Part shown: piece by piece, positions 25,854 through 34,157 of the stretch
Layout: every line of letters begins with the position of its first letter
Position numbering within the stretch: the stretch's first letter is position 1
Assembly: GCF_019218885.1 (NCBI RefSeq)
Contig: NZ_JAHUWT010000003.1
Span: forward strand, 620,001-684,000
DNA: 64,000 bases
From: Bordetella sp. BOR01
GTDB lineage: Bacteria > Pseudomonadota > Gammaproteobacteria > Burkholderiales > Burkholderiaceae_B
Direction of reading: 5' to 3'
Notes under the pieces: generated by a model
Database searches by the model: none
What the model was told of the DNA's origin: nothing
The model's input: only the letters and a program-made list of their open reading frames with translations
Translations under genes and position numbers: made by a program

Positions 25854-25864
25854 ATTCCCGGAAT
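25854..25864. promoter_or_regulatory. Small palindrome in the IclR/TfdA-like divergent region
   Basis: ATTCCCGGAAT is a perfect inverted repeat around one central base, located between the IclR start and the predicted dioxygenase promoter. It may be part of an operator, but the motif is short. Confidence 0.25.
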
Positions 25865-25912
25865 TGTGAAATGCACGACCAAGGAAGTAATTCTATCCGG
25901 GCTTGAAAAGGC

Positions 25913-25940
25913 TTGTTTATTGCCTTACATTAAATATAAT
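25913..25940 (+). promoter_or_regulatory. Predicted sigma70-type promoter of the TfdA-like gene
   Basis: TTGTTT (25913-25918) and a consensus TATAAT (25935-25940) are separated by 16 bases. The start codon follows 30 bases later. This is one of the best promoter matches in the window. Confidence 0.55.
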
Positions 25941-25970
25941 AAAACTAAATTCCATTATATAGAGACGCGC

Positions 25971-26831
25971 ATGCCCTTGACCCTGACCCCGATCCAGCCC
26001 GGCTTTGCCGCCCGGGCCAGCGGCCTGGACTTGTCCCGGCCGCTGGCCCGCGCCGACGTCCGCGCGATAGAAGCCGCCATGGACGAGCACGCCGTACTGG
26101 TCTTCCGAGGCCAGGCACTGGCGCCTGACGCCCAACTTGAATTTGCCCAGAACTTCGGAAATCTGGATCTTGGTTTCAAAAAAGCATCAAAAGCCCCTAA
26201 TCGCCTGGCACATGAAGAATTGCTGGACATCTCTAACGTGGACGAGGCCGGCCAGGTCGCCGATCGCAACCACCGCAAGATCGTGGGCAACCTGGCAAAC
26301 CAGCTCTGGCACAGCGACAGCTCATTCCAATCTCCCCCGGCCCGTTATTCGATGCTGCATGCCGTCGTGCTGCCCGACGAAGGGGGCGAAACCGAATTCG
26401 CCGACATGCGCGCCGCCTACGACGCCTTGCCGCCAGCGCACAAGCAGCGGCTCGAGGGCCTGCATGCCGAGCATTACGCGCTGCACTCGCGTTTCCTGCT
26501 GGGCGACACCGACTATTCCGAAGCCCAGCGGCAGGCGATTCCCCCGGCGGCGTGGCCGCTGGTGCGCCGCCATCCCGGCAACGGCCGCCACCTGCTGTTC
26601 ATCGGCGCCCATGCCAGCCACGTGCTGGAGCTGACTGTCGCCGAAGGGCGGCTGCTGCTGATGGATCTGCTGGAACACGCCACCCAGCCGCGTTTCGTCT
26701 ACCGGCATACCTGGCAGCCCGCCGACCTGGTCATGTGGGACAACCGCAGCACCCTGCATCGCGGCCGGCCGTTCGACCTCTCGGCCAGGCGCGAACTGCG
26801 CCGCACCACGACTTTGGACGCCGTCGCTTGA
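25971..26831 (+). CDS. TauD/TfdA-family 2-oxoglutarate-dependent dioxygenase, TfdA-like
   Basis: A 286-residue non-heme Fe(II) enzyme, almost the same length as TfdA (2,4-D dioxygenase). The iron ligands fit His114 and Asp116 (LWHSDSSF) and His263 (STLHRGRPF); the 2-oxoglutarate site fits Thr141 (GGETEFADMR) and Arg274 (SARRELRR). The phrase QLWHSDSSF...ARYSMLHAVVLP is strongly TfdA-like. It would hydroxylate an ether- or amine-type substrate and release an aldehyde or keto acid. The ATG at 25971 follows a good promoter. The Bug gene 72 bases downstream and the divergent IclR gene complete the unit. Confidence 0.9.
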   Translation: MPLTLTPIQPGFAARASGLDLSRPLARADVRAIEAAMDEHAVLVFRGQALAPDAQLEFAQNFGNLDLGFKKASKAPNRLAHEELLDISNVDEAGQVADRNHRKIVGNLANQLWHSDSSFQSPPARYSMLHAVVLPDEGGETEFADMRAAYDALPPAHKQRLEGLHAEHYALHSRFLLGDTDYSEAQRQAIPPAAWPLVRRHPGNGRHLLFIGAHASHVLELTVAEGRLLLMDLLEHATQPRFVYRHTWQPADLVMWDNRSTLHRGRPFDLSARRELRRTTTLDAVA

Positions 26832-26903
26832 CCACGGCAAGCGCCGCAAGCGCTAAAACAACCACGACACCATCCGTACCAAGCGGAGAAGAAGGAGACA
26901 ACC

Positions 26904-27872
26904 ATGAAGCAAGCATTCATTGCCGCCGCGTTCTGTCTGGCCGCGGCCACCGCCTCGCCATGCATCCAGGCGGCGCCGGCCTATCCCCACGGCCCGGTGC
27001 ACCTGGTCGTGCCGTTTCCCGCGGGCGGCCCCACCGACACGCTGGCGCGGATGCTCGCCGAGGGATTGCAGGCACGCTGGAACCAACCCGTCATTGTCGA
27101 GAACAAGCCCGGCGCGGGCACATTGATAGGCACCGACCATGTCGCCAAGGCACGGCCCGATGGCCAGACCATGGGCATCGTGATCAGCGCCTACACCATC
27201 AATCCCTCGGTGCGCCGGTCCATGCCCTATGACACGCTGGCCGACCTGCAGGGCATTACGCAACTGGCCGACTCGAAGCTGGTGCTGGTCACGCGCGCCG
27301 ACGCGCCGTTCAATACGGTGCCCGAGCTCATTGCGCAGGCGCGCCAGCGCCCCGGACAACTGACTTACGCCTCGCCAGGGGCGGGCACATCCACCCACCT
27401 GGCCGGGGAAATGTTCAAGCACGCCGCCGGCATCGATATCGTGCACGTTCCATACAAGGGTAGTGGCCCGGCGCAAACCGACTTGATAGGCGGACAAGTC
27501 GACATCATGTTCGACGTGCTGCAATCCGCCCAGCCGATGGTGCAAAGCGGCAGGCTGAAGATCATTGCGCTGGCCTCGCCTGAACGCGACCCGGCCTTCC
27601 CCGGCTACCCCACCGTGAACGAAACGCTCAAGGGATTCGAGGTGGGCAGCATGTTCGGGCTGATAGCCCCCGCAAAGACGCCGCCAGCCACCGTCGCGGC
27701 GATACGCGACGCCGCGGCCGCGGTCGTGCATTCGACCAAGGTCGCCCATACCATGGCCGGCCTGGGCATGACGCCCATCGCATCCACGCCCGACGAATTC
27801 AACCGTTTCCTGCGTGCAGAGATCGACAAATGGCGGCAGGTGGCGCAGCAGGCCGATATTCACATCGATTGA
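26904..27872 (+). CDS. Bug-family solute-binding protein
   Basis: A 322-residue protein with Sec signal MKQAFIAAAFCLAAAT and cleavage near IQAA. Motifs are VPFPAGGPTDTLARML and VENKPGAGT, with ARPDGQTM. GGAGAAGGAGA precedes the ATG at 26904. It follows the TfdA-like gene, so the ligand may be that enzyme's substrate or product. It converges with the LysR gene at 27885, with 12 bases between stops. Confidence 0.93.
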   Translation: MKQAFIAAAFCLAAATASPCIQAAPAYPHGPVHLVVPFPAGGPTDTLARMLAEGLQARWNQPVIVENKPGAGTLIGTDHVAKARPDGQTMGIVISAYTINPSVRRSMPYDTLADLQGITQLADSKLVLVTRADAPFNTVPELIAQARQRPGQLTYASPGAGTSTHLAGEMFKHAAGIDIVHVPYKGSGPAQTDLIGGQVDIMFDVLQSAQPMVQSGRLKIIALASPERDPAFPGYPTVNETLKGFEVGSMFGLIAPAKTPPATVAAIRDAAAAVVHSTKVAHTMAGLGMTPIASTPDEFNRFLRAEIDKWRQVAQQADIHID

Positions 27873-27884
27873 CCCGCCGGGCCA

Positions 27885-28781
27885 TCACGGCGCCTGCACC
27901 GCCGCTTGCGCGCACTGCAGCAGCGTGCGCACCCAGCGCCCCCGCTGCGACTGGTTGCGCCACAACATGCCCAATTCGCGCGGCGGCGGCGCCAACCCGT
28001 TGCCGTCGCCCGCTACCGGCGGCACGGCCAGCTTGCACAGGCTCTGGCCCGCCAAGCCCTGGCCGATGTCGGGCACCAGTCCGACACCCAGGCCCCGTTC
28101 CACCAGCAAGGCAATCGCCATGATGGAATTGAGCTCCAGGCGCTCGTGCGGGCGTATGCCCTGGGCTTGCAGATAGCGCTGCGCCAGGCTGCCCCCCGCA
28201 AGCTGGCGGTCATAGCGCACCAGGGGCGCATTGCGCAGCAGTTCAAGCGGATCGCGCCCGGCATCGCGCGCATGCGCCAGCACCACCAGGGGTTCCTGGC
28301 GCAACGGTGTCCAGCACACGGTCTTGGGCAGGTCGAATGACATCTTCAGGCACAGGGCCGCGTCGAGTTCGGATTGCACCAGCGCGCTGTATAGCGCCGG
28401 CGTGATGCCGATGCGCAGGCCGACGCGCACGTGGGGATGCCGCTCGGTGAAAGCCTGCAGGATGTCGGGCAGAAAACCATGCAGCGCCGTATTGACCGTG
28501 CCCAGGCGCAGTTCGCCTTCGTCTTCGTCGGTGGCCACCCAGTCGCGCAGCGCTTCCGCGTCTTGTACCAGCATGCTGCCCCGTTCCACCAGGCGCTGCC
28601 CGGCAGCGGTGGGCCGCACGCTGCGCCCCTGGCGCACCAGCAGCGAGACATCCAGTTCCCGCTCCAGCGCGCGCATCTGCTGGGCCACTGCGGCTGGGCT
28701 CAGGTCCAATTGGCGCGCGGCTTCCGACATCGAGCCCACGGCAACGACCTTCAGGAAGTTATTCAGGTAGCGGATGTCCAT
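27885..28781 (-). CDS. LysR family transcriptional regulator
   Basis: A 298-residue LTTR. The HTH is seen as MDIRYLNNFLKVV and LDLSPAAVAQQMRALERE, and the effector domain follows. It is divergent from the Bug-pcaB-pcaC operon and a perfect 17-base inverted repeat lies 13 bases before its start, so it probably regulates that operon and itself. It differs from the PcaQ-like regulator at 31794, so pcaBC and pcaHG may be controlled separately. Confidence 0.92.
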   Translation of the reverse strand: MDIRYLNNFLKVVAVGSMSEAARQLDLSPAAVAQQMRALERELDVSLLVRQGRSVRPTAAGQRLVERGSMLVQDAEALRDWVATDEDEGELRLGTVNTALHGFLPDILQAFTERHPHVRVGLRIGITPALYSALVQSELDAALCLKMSFDLPKTVCWTPLRQEPLVVLAHARDAGRDPLELLRNAPLVRYDRQLAGGSLAQRYLQAQGIRPHERLELNSIMAIALLVERGLGVGLVPDIGQGLAGQSLCKLAVPPVAGDGNGLAPPPRELGMLWRNQSQRGRWVRTLLQCAQAAVQAP

Positions 28782-28793
28782 TGCCTGTATTTT

Positions 28794-28810
28794 CTTTCAT
28801 TTGATGAAAG
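28794..28810. promoter_or_regulatory. Candidate LysR operator CTTTCAT-TTG-ATGAAAG
   Basis: A perfect inverted repeat with seven-base arms and a three-base centre lies in the 113-bp gap between the LysR gene and the Bug-pcaB-pcaC operon. Its place 13 bases before the LysR start suggests autoregulation together with control of the divergent operon. Confidence 0.5.
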
Positions 28811-28894
28811 CAACACATACTGTATTGCCCCGGCGGCGGTGGACGAAAATGCCATGTTTGGCCCTGCCAGCCTTGATAACCCGAAGGAGACCCG

Positions 28895-29893
28895 ATGAAC
28901 CGCCCCGCCCCGTCCTTACTATCGCGCCGCCATGCGCTGGCCGCCGCGCTCGGACTGGCCGCCATGTCGCTGGCGCCCGCCTGGGCGCAAGGAAGCAGCC
29001 CCGTCATGCGCATCATCGTGCCGTTCGCCCCGGGTGGGGGCAACGACGTGCTGGCCCGCCAGTTGGCGCACGGCCTGACCGAGATGTTCAAGCAGGACGT
29101 GATCGTGCAAAACAAGCCGGGGGCCGGTGGCAACCTCGGCACCGAACAGGTGGTGCGTGCCTCGGCCCAAAGCAACACTTTCTTGCTTGGTCACACAGGC
29201 ACGGTGTCCATCAACCCGGCGCTCTACAAGAACCTGAAGTTTAATGCCTCTACCGACCTGCAGCCGGTGGCCATGTTCGCGTCATCGGCCCTGCTGCTGG
29301 TCGTGCCGGCCGACTCGCCCATACAGAACGTTGCGCAACTGGCCGAAGCCCTGCGCAAGACCGATTCCGATATGGATTACGCGTCCAGCGGGGCGGGCAC
29401 GGGCGGCCACCTGACCGGCGAGCTGTTCCTGCAGACCCTGGGCGCGCAGGCCGTGCATGTACCCTACAAGGGCACGGCGCCCGCGCTGGCGGACGTGGCC
29501 GGCGGGCAGGTGGACTTCAGCTTCAGCGTCATTCCGGCCGCCATGGCCCTGGTCAAGTCCGGCAAGCTGCGCGCCCTGGCCGTTACCAGCGCCAAGCGCA
29601 TGCACCTGCTGCCCGACGTGCCCACCATGATCGAATCGGGCGTGCCCGCGCTGGCCGATTTCGAAAGCACGCTCACCTACGGCATCCTGGCCCCCAAGGC
29701 CATGCCCCACGACGCCGTCCGGCAGCTCGAGGCCCGGATCCTGAAAGCCGCCGCCACGCCCGACTTCCAGGCCAAGCTGGTAGTGGAAGGCGCCGAGCCC
29801 ATGCTGGGTGGCAGCACCGAATACGCCCGGCGCATCCAGGAAGAAAGCCGCAAATGGGGCCAGGTGGTAACGGTGTCCGGCGCGGCGGTATGA
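28895..29893 (+). CDS. Bug-family solute-binding protein (linked to pcaB-pcaC)
   Basis: A 332-residue protein with SRRHALAAALGLA in the signal region, a possible Tat signal, and cleavage near AWAQ. The first loop is VPFAPGGGNDVLARQL. The second loop reads VQNKPGAGG instead of VENxPG, and the usual PDG is replaced by SAQSN, so this is an off-type member. GAAGGAGA precedes the ATG at 28895. The stop overlaps the pcaB start in an ATGA, which ties it to the protocatechuate pathway. Confidence 0.93.
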   Translation: MNRPAPSLLSRRHALAAALGLAAMSLAPAWAQGSSPVMRIIVPFAPGGGNDVLARQLAHGLTEMFKQDVIVQNKPGAGGNLGTEQVVRASAQSNTFLLGHTGTVSINPALYKNLKFNASTDLQPVAMFASSALLLVVPADSPIQNVAQLAEALRKTDSDMDYASSGAGTGGHLTGELFLQTLGAQAVHVPYKGTAPALADVAGGQVDFSFSVIPAAMALVKSGKLRALAVTSAKRMHLLPDVPTMIESGVPALADFESTLTYGILAPKAMPHDAVRQLEARILKAAATPDFQAKLVVEGAEPMLGGSTEYARRIQEESRKWGQVVTVSGAAV

Positions 29894-31302
29894 ACGCAGG
29901 CAGGCCCGCGATGATGACATCCCTGATAGAACTATCCCTGAATCCGGCCGGCGACACCGAGCTCTTCTCGGACAGTCAATGGCTGCAAGCGCTGTTGCGC
30001 TTCGAGGCCGGGCTGGCAAGCGCCCAGGCTGCCGCGGGCCTGATACCGGCCGCGGCAGCCACGGCCATTGCCCAGGCCTGCGCACGCGCCAAGCTGGATC
30101 GCACCCGGTTCATCGAGCAGGCCCGGCGCACCGGTGCTTTCGGCATCGGGCTGGTCGATCCGATCAAGGCGGTGCTGGCCGAGCATGCCCCCGATGCGCT
30201 GCCCTACCTGCATTGGGGCACCACGACCCAGGATGCGGTCGATACCGCGCATGCCCTGCTGACCCAGGCCGCCCTGGCTGCCGTGCTGCAAGAGCTGGAC
30301 GGGCTGGATGCCGCGCTGCGCACCCTGGCCCGCACTCACGCCGCCACCCCCATGATGGCGCGCAGCCTGCTGCAGCCCGCCCAGGTCACCAGCTTCGGAT
30401 TGAAGTGCGCCCAGTCCGCCGCCGCCGTGCGGCGCAGCGCCGGCCAGTTGCGCACGCTTGCGCCGCACGCCTTGTGCGTGCAATTGGGCGGCGCGGTGGG
30501 CAATCGCGCCGCCATGGCAGACCAGGCCGCCCAGGTGGAAGACACGCTGGCCGCCGAATTGGGGCTGTGGGCGTGCGGCCACAGCTGGCATACGCAGCGC
30601 GATGCGTGGATGCGGCTGGCGATGGAAGCCGCCGTCTGTGCCGGCAGCCTCGCCAAGCTGGCGCGCGACTGGTCGCTGATGAGCCAGTTCGAGGTAGGCG
30701 AGCTGGCCGAGGCGCCGCGCGGCAGAACGTCCAGCGCCATGCCGCACAAGCGCAACCCCGTGCACTGCATGCAGGCTGTCGCGCAAACCCAGCCGGTGCC
30801 GGGCCTGGCGTCGACCTTGCTTGCCTGCATGACGCAGGCGCACGAACGGGCCCTGGGCGAATGGCAGGCCGAATTGTCCGCGTGGGCGCCCCTATGGCGC
30901 CACGTGCACGCGGCGGCAGCCGCCTTGCGGCTGGCCGCCGAAGGCCTGCAAGTCGACACGGCGCGCATGCAGGCGCACATTGACGCCCTGCATCAGGTCA
31001 TTTTCTCGGAAGCCTGCGCAGACGCGCTTGCCTCGCTGGCCGGCCGCGACGCGGCGCAGCAGGCCATCGAACGCCTGGCCCCCCAGGCGCTGGCGCAGCG
31101 CCAGCCGCTATCGATACTATTGCAGCGCTGGATCGAAGAAACCCGTGGCCCCGAACAGGCACGGCTGGCCGCGCAAGTCTTGGCGCAAGCCACCGATCCG
31201 CAGCGGGCCGTGCAGGCGTCGGCCGCCTGCTGCGCGGCGCTGCTGCGCACGCTGGATACCCCGCCGCAACCCCCTTCAACCCTGGAGCCCCACCATGTCT
31301 GA
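29890..31302 (+). CDS. pcaB: 3-carboxy-cis,cis-muconate cycloisomerase
   Basis: A 470-residue fumarase/aspartase superfamily enzyme that cyclises 3-carboxy-cis,cis-muconate to 4-carboxymuconolactone. The superfamily signature is SSAMPHKRNP, and HWGTTTQDAVDTA and ARSLLQPAQVTSFG are PcaB-like. The C terminus is Ala-rich and slightly long. The ATG at 29890 overlaps the Bug stop; an ATG at 29911 (MMTSLIELS) is a possible shorter start. The last codons overlap pcaC by eight bases. It supplies the step after the PcaHG dioxygenase encoded at 32847-34157. Confidence 0.92.
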   Translation: MNAGRPAMMTSLIELSLNPAGDTELFSDSQWLQALLRFEAGLASAQAAAGLIPAAAATAIAQACARAKLDRTRFIEQARRTGAFGIGLVDPIKAVLAEHAPDALPYLHWGTTTQDAVDTAHALLTQAALAAVLQELDGLDAALRTLARTHAATPMMARSLLQPAQVTSFGLKCAQSAAAVRRSAGQLRTLAPHALCVQLGGAVGNRAAMADQAAQVEDTLAAELGLWACGHSWHTQRDAWMRLAMEAAVCAGSLAKLARDWSLMSQFEVGELAEAPRGRTSSAMPHKRNPVHCMQAVAQTQPVPGLASTLLACMTQAHERALGEWQAELSAWAPLWRHVHAAAAALRLAAEGLQVDTARMQAHIDALHQVIFSEACADALASLAGRDAAQQAIERLAPQALAQRQPLSILLQRWIEETRGPEQARLAAQVLAQATDPQRAVQASAACCAALLRTLDTPPQPPSTLEPHHV

Positions 31303-31747
31303 TTCCCTTCCTGCCGACGCCCTGAAGCGCGGCCTGGCAAACCGGCGCAACGTCCTGGGCGATGCATGGGTGGAACGCTCGGTCGGCAACGCCAACACGC
31401 TGAACGTGGAATTCCAGCGCATGATCACCTGCTATGCGTGGGACAGCATCTGGAGCCGTCCCGGGCTGGACCCCCGCACGCGCCGCATCCTGGTGCTGGC
31501 CATCACCGCCGCAATGGGCCGGTGGGAAGAATTCGAGCTGCACATCCGCAGTGGCCTGCAAGCGCCGGCCGACGATCCCGCCGCCGCCGCGCTGGATCTG
31601 GACACCATCCGCGAAGTGTTGCTGCAGACAGCCGTGTACGCCGGCGTCCCCGCCGGCAACACCGGCATGGCCATTGTGCTGAAAGTCCTGGCGGCGCTGG
31701 ACCGCAGCCCGCCGAAAGCAGACTTCTGGGCCGGCGACCCGGCCTGA
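31295..31747 (+). CDS. pcaC: 4-carboxymuconolactone decarboxylase
   Basis: A 150-residue CMD-family protein of the PcaC type: RRNVLGDAWVERS, EFQRMITCYAWDSIWSRPGL and EVLLQTAVYAGVPAG match PcaC. It converts 4-carboxymuconolactone to 3-oxoadipate enol-lactone. The ATG at 31295 lies within the end of pcaB. pcaD, which should follow biochemically, is not in this unit. It converges with the PcaQ-like gene. Confidence 0.92.
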   Translation: MSDSLPADALKRGLANRRNVLGDAWVERSVGNANTLNVEFQRMITCYAWDSIWSRPGLDPRTRRILVLAITAAMGRWEEFELHIRSGLQAPADDPAAAALDLDTIREVLLQTAVYAGVPAGNTGMAIVLKVLAALDRSPPKADFWAGDPA

Positions 31748-31761
31748 GCCTTGGTGCCGCC

Positions 31762-31777
31762 CCCTGCGCGGGCAGGG
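31762..31777. terminator. Hairpin between convergent pcaC and LysR genes
   Basis: CCCTGC and GCAGGG form a perfect six-base stem with a four-base loop in the 46-bp gap between the two stops. There is no U-tract on either side, so it is only a candidate bidirectional terminator. Confidence 0.3.
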
Positions 31778-31793
31778 CAGCCTCGGCGGGCCG

Positions 31794-32744
31794 CTAGGCT
31801 TGCGCCAGGCGGGCCTGTTCGCGTTGCAGGCCCGCCTGGCGTATCGCGTGCAGCAAACTGATGGCGGCCGGCGATTGCACGATATCGGTGCGCTGGATCA
31901 AGCCCATGGGTTCATCCGTGCCGCCAAAAGGCATGGGCAGGCAAACCAGCGCATTGCGCGCCACCAGCGCCTCGACCAGGCTGGATGGCACGAACCATAC
32001 CGCATCGTTGCGCATCGTCAGTTCCAGGCTCAGGGAAACCGACAAACTCTCTACCCGTGCCAACTGGCGCGGCAGCCCGAACGCGCTGATGACGCTTTCG
32101 GCCGACTGGCGTATCAGCGTACCCTCGGGCGGCACGATCAGCGGGTAGCGCGCCAGCGCCATCGGCACCAGCGCCCCCTCGCCCAGCAAGGCATGGCCGG
32201 CCCGCACCACCACCGTCAGCGGCTCTCGAAACAGATGCTCGAAGCTCATGCCGGCCATGGCATCCGGCTCGCCCAGGCGGCCCACGGCAAACTCGATGTC
32301 GGCCGCCTTCAGGCGTTCAAGCAGTTCCATGTTGCGGCCGGTGTGGATGCGCAGGCTGGCCATCGGCCAGGTCTGGCGAAATACCTGGATGGCCGCGGGC
32401 AGCAACACGCTGGCCACGGTGGGCAGGATACCCAGTCCCACGGTTATCGAATCGCCGGCGTCCGCATGGGCCAGTTGCCCAATGCCGTCGCGCAAGCTGC
32501 CCAGGCAGGCATGGGCATACGGCGCAAAAACCCGCCCCTCGCGGGTCAGTTCGGCACCGCGCCGCCCCCGCTCGAACAGGCGCGTTCCCAATAAGGATTC
32601 GAGTTCGGTCAGCGTCTTGGACACCGCCGGTTGGGTAATCGACAGCCGCTCGGCGGCCCGCTGCAAGCTGTTCGATTGGGCCACCGCCAGGAAGCACTGG
32701 ATATGGCGCAGCTTGATATGGCCGCCGTGTAAAGGATTTTCCAT
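31794..32744 (-). CDS. pcaQ: LysR family regulator, PcaQ-like
   Basis: A 316-residue LTTR. The HTH region (IKLRHIQCFLAVAQ, ITQPAVSKTLTELE) is of the PcaQ/GbpR type, and PcaQ is the beta-carboxymuconate-responsive activator of pca genes in several proteobacteria. It is divergent from pcaHG over 102 bases that contain repeated CCATAAC elements, one of which overlaps its own start codon. Assignment as PcaQ rests on sequence type plus position; the classic ATAACC-N4-GGTTAA box is not seen exactly. Confidence 0.8.
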   Translation of the reverse strand: MENPLHGGHIKLRHIQCFLAVAQSNSLQRAAERLSITQPAVSKTLTELESLLGTRLFERGRRGAELTREGRVFAPYAHACLGSLRDGIGQLAHADAGDSITVGLGILPTVASVLLPAAIQVFRQTWPMASLRIHTGRNMELLERLKAADIEFAVGRLGEPDAMAGMSFEHLFREPLTVVVRAGHALLGEGALVPMALARYPLIVPPEGTLIRQSAESVISAFGLPRQLARVESLSVSLSLELTMRNDAVWFVPSSLVEALVARNALVCLPMPFGGTDEPMGLIQRTDIVQSPAAISLLHAIRQAGLQREQARLAQA

Positions 32745-32792
32745 AACTTTTTATGCAAACTCCCAGCATAAAACATCACTTACCATAACTTT
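32741..32792. promoter_or_regulatory. Repeated elements in the pcaQ/pcaH divergent promoter
   Basis: The ten-base element CCATAACTTT occurs at 32741-32750 and again at 32783-32792, 42 bases apart (about four helical turns). Between them TTTTATGC (32749-32756) and GCATAAAA (32766-32773) form a perfect inverted repeat. These are likely binding sites of the PcaQ-like regulator. Confidence 0.45.
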
Positions 32793-32846
32793 ATAGCCCT
32801 ATTACAGTGACGGCTCAATCAATCTTGAGCAGCCGGAGTGTTTCCC

Positions 32847-33563
32847 ATGGACGGTTCAACGCCACGTCACACGATCCTCAGCCCGCGGGATTGGGACGCG
32901 CATCCGCCTTACCGCCATCCCGACTACAAGTCGTCGGTATTGCGCAGCCCGACACTGCCCTTGATTCCCCTGCACGACTCGCTGAAGAACCGCCAGGTGC
33001 CGGTCTACGGCGCCAGCAGCCTGGGCGCGCTGGATCACGACCTGACCCGCAACGCCGCCAGGAACGGGGCCCCGCTGGGCGAACGCATCGTAGTCACGGG
33101 CCGGGTGCTGGATGAAAGCGGGCGTCCGGTGCGCGATACGCTGGTGGAAATCTGGCAGGCCAATGCGGCCGGCCGGTACGTTCATAAAGGCGATCAGCAC
33201 GATGCGCCGCTGGATCCGAACTTCCTGGGCGCGGGCCGCTGCCTGACCGACGGCGAAGGCCGCTACCGCTTCCTGACCATCAAGCCCGGCGCCTATCCCT
33301 GGGGCAACCATGCCAATGCCTGGCGCCCGAACCATATTCATTTCTCGTTGTTTGGCGACTACTTCGGATCGCGCCTGGTCACCCAGATGTATTTCCCCGG
33401 CGACCCGCTGCTGAAGCTGGACCCCATCTTCCAGGGCACGCCCACCGATGCACGCGAGCGCCTGGTTTCGCGATTCTCGCTGGAGGCCACCCAAGAGGGC
33501 TTTGCACTGGGCTATGAGTTCGACATCGTGCTGCGCGGCGCGCGGCAAACCCCCACGGAGTAA
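32847..33563 (+). CDS. pcaH: Protocatechuate 3,4-dioxygenase beta subunit
   Basis: A 238-residue intradiol dioxygenase subunit that carries the Fe(III) site. Ligands fit Tyr111 (AGRY), Tyr150 (KPGAYPW), His163 and His165 (RPNHIHFSLFG), with exactly the spacing of the known enzyme. It cleaves protocatechuate between the hydroxyls to give 3-carboxy-cis,cis-muconate. The ATG at 32847 has GGAG eight bases upstream; the GTG at 32838 is less likely. Three bases separate it from pcaG. Protocatechuate should come from the phthalate operon that follows. Confidence 0.96.
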   Translation: MDGSTPRHTILSPRDWDAHPPYRHPDYKSSVLRSPTLPLIPLHDSLKNRQVPVYGASSLGALDHDLTRNAARNGAPLGERIVVTGRVLDESGRPVRDTLVEIWQANAAGRYVHKGDQHDAPLDPNFLGAGRCLTDGEGRYRFLTIKPGAYPWGNHANAWRPNHIHFSLFGDYFGSRLVTQMYFPGDPLLKLDPIFQGTPTDARERLVSRFSLEATQEGFALGYEFDIVLRGARQTPTE

Positions 33564-33566
33564 GCC

Positions 33567-34157
33567 ATGTCCGTCCTGAAGCAAACGCCTTCGCAGACTA
33601 TCGGCCCCTTCTTCGCGTACGGGCTGTGTCCCGAGCAATACCATTTCGACCTGAAGAGCCTGTTCACGCCCGTGCTGGCGCATCGCCACGCCGCGGGCCA
33701 GCCCATCACGATCGAGGGCCGGGTCTACGATGGCAGCGGTGCGGCCGTGACCGACGCCATCATTGAAATGACGCAGGCCGATGCGGCGGGCCAGTATGCG
33801 CATTCATTGGAAGACAATGAGGCAAGCGGGTTCCATGGCTTCGCTCGTGTGGGTACCGGCACCGATCCGCAAGCACGCTTCATCGTCGAAACCATCAAGC
33901 CCGGTGTCACGGGCCCCGCATCGGCTCCGCATATCGATGTCATCGTCATGATGCGCGGCATGCTGCTGCATGCCTACACCCGCATCTACTTCGAAGACGA
34001 TGCACGGGCCCACGCCTACGATTCCGTCCTGGCGGCCGTGCCGCCAGAGCGCCGCGCCACGCTGATCGCGAGGCGCCTTCCGCATACCCAGTGTGTTGCA
34101 TACCAGTTCGACATCCATTTGCAGGGCACAGACGAAACCGTGTTCTTCGATGTGTAA
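33567..34157 (+). CDS. pcaG: Protocatechuate 3,4-dioxygenase alpha subunit
   Basis: A 196-residue subunit with the PcaG start SQTIGPFFAYGL, the intradiol-dioxygenase fold (ITIEGRVYDGSG, AIIEMTQADAAGQY) and APHIDVIVMMRGML. It lacks the full set of iron ligands, as usual for the alpha subunit, and forms the active alpha/beta unit with PcaH. It follows pcaH with three bases between and ends the unit. Confidence 0.96.
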   Translation: MSVLKQTPSQTIGPFFAYGLCPEQYHFDLKSLFTPVLAHRHAAGQPITIEGRVYDGSGAAVTDAIIEMTQADAAGQYAHSLEDNEASGFHGFARVGTGTDPQARFIVETIKPGVTGPASAPHIDVIVMMRGMLLHAYTRIYFEDDARAHAYDSVLAAVPPERRATLIARRLPHTQCVAYQFDIHLQGTDETVFFDV

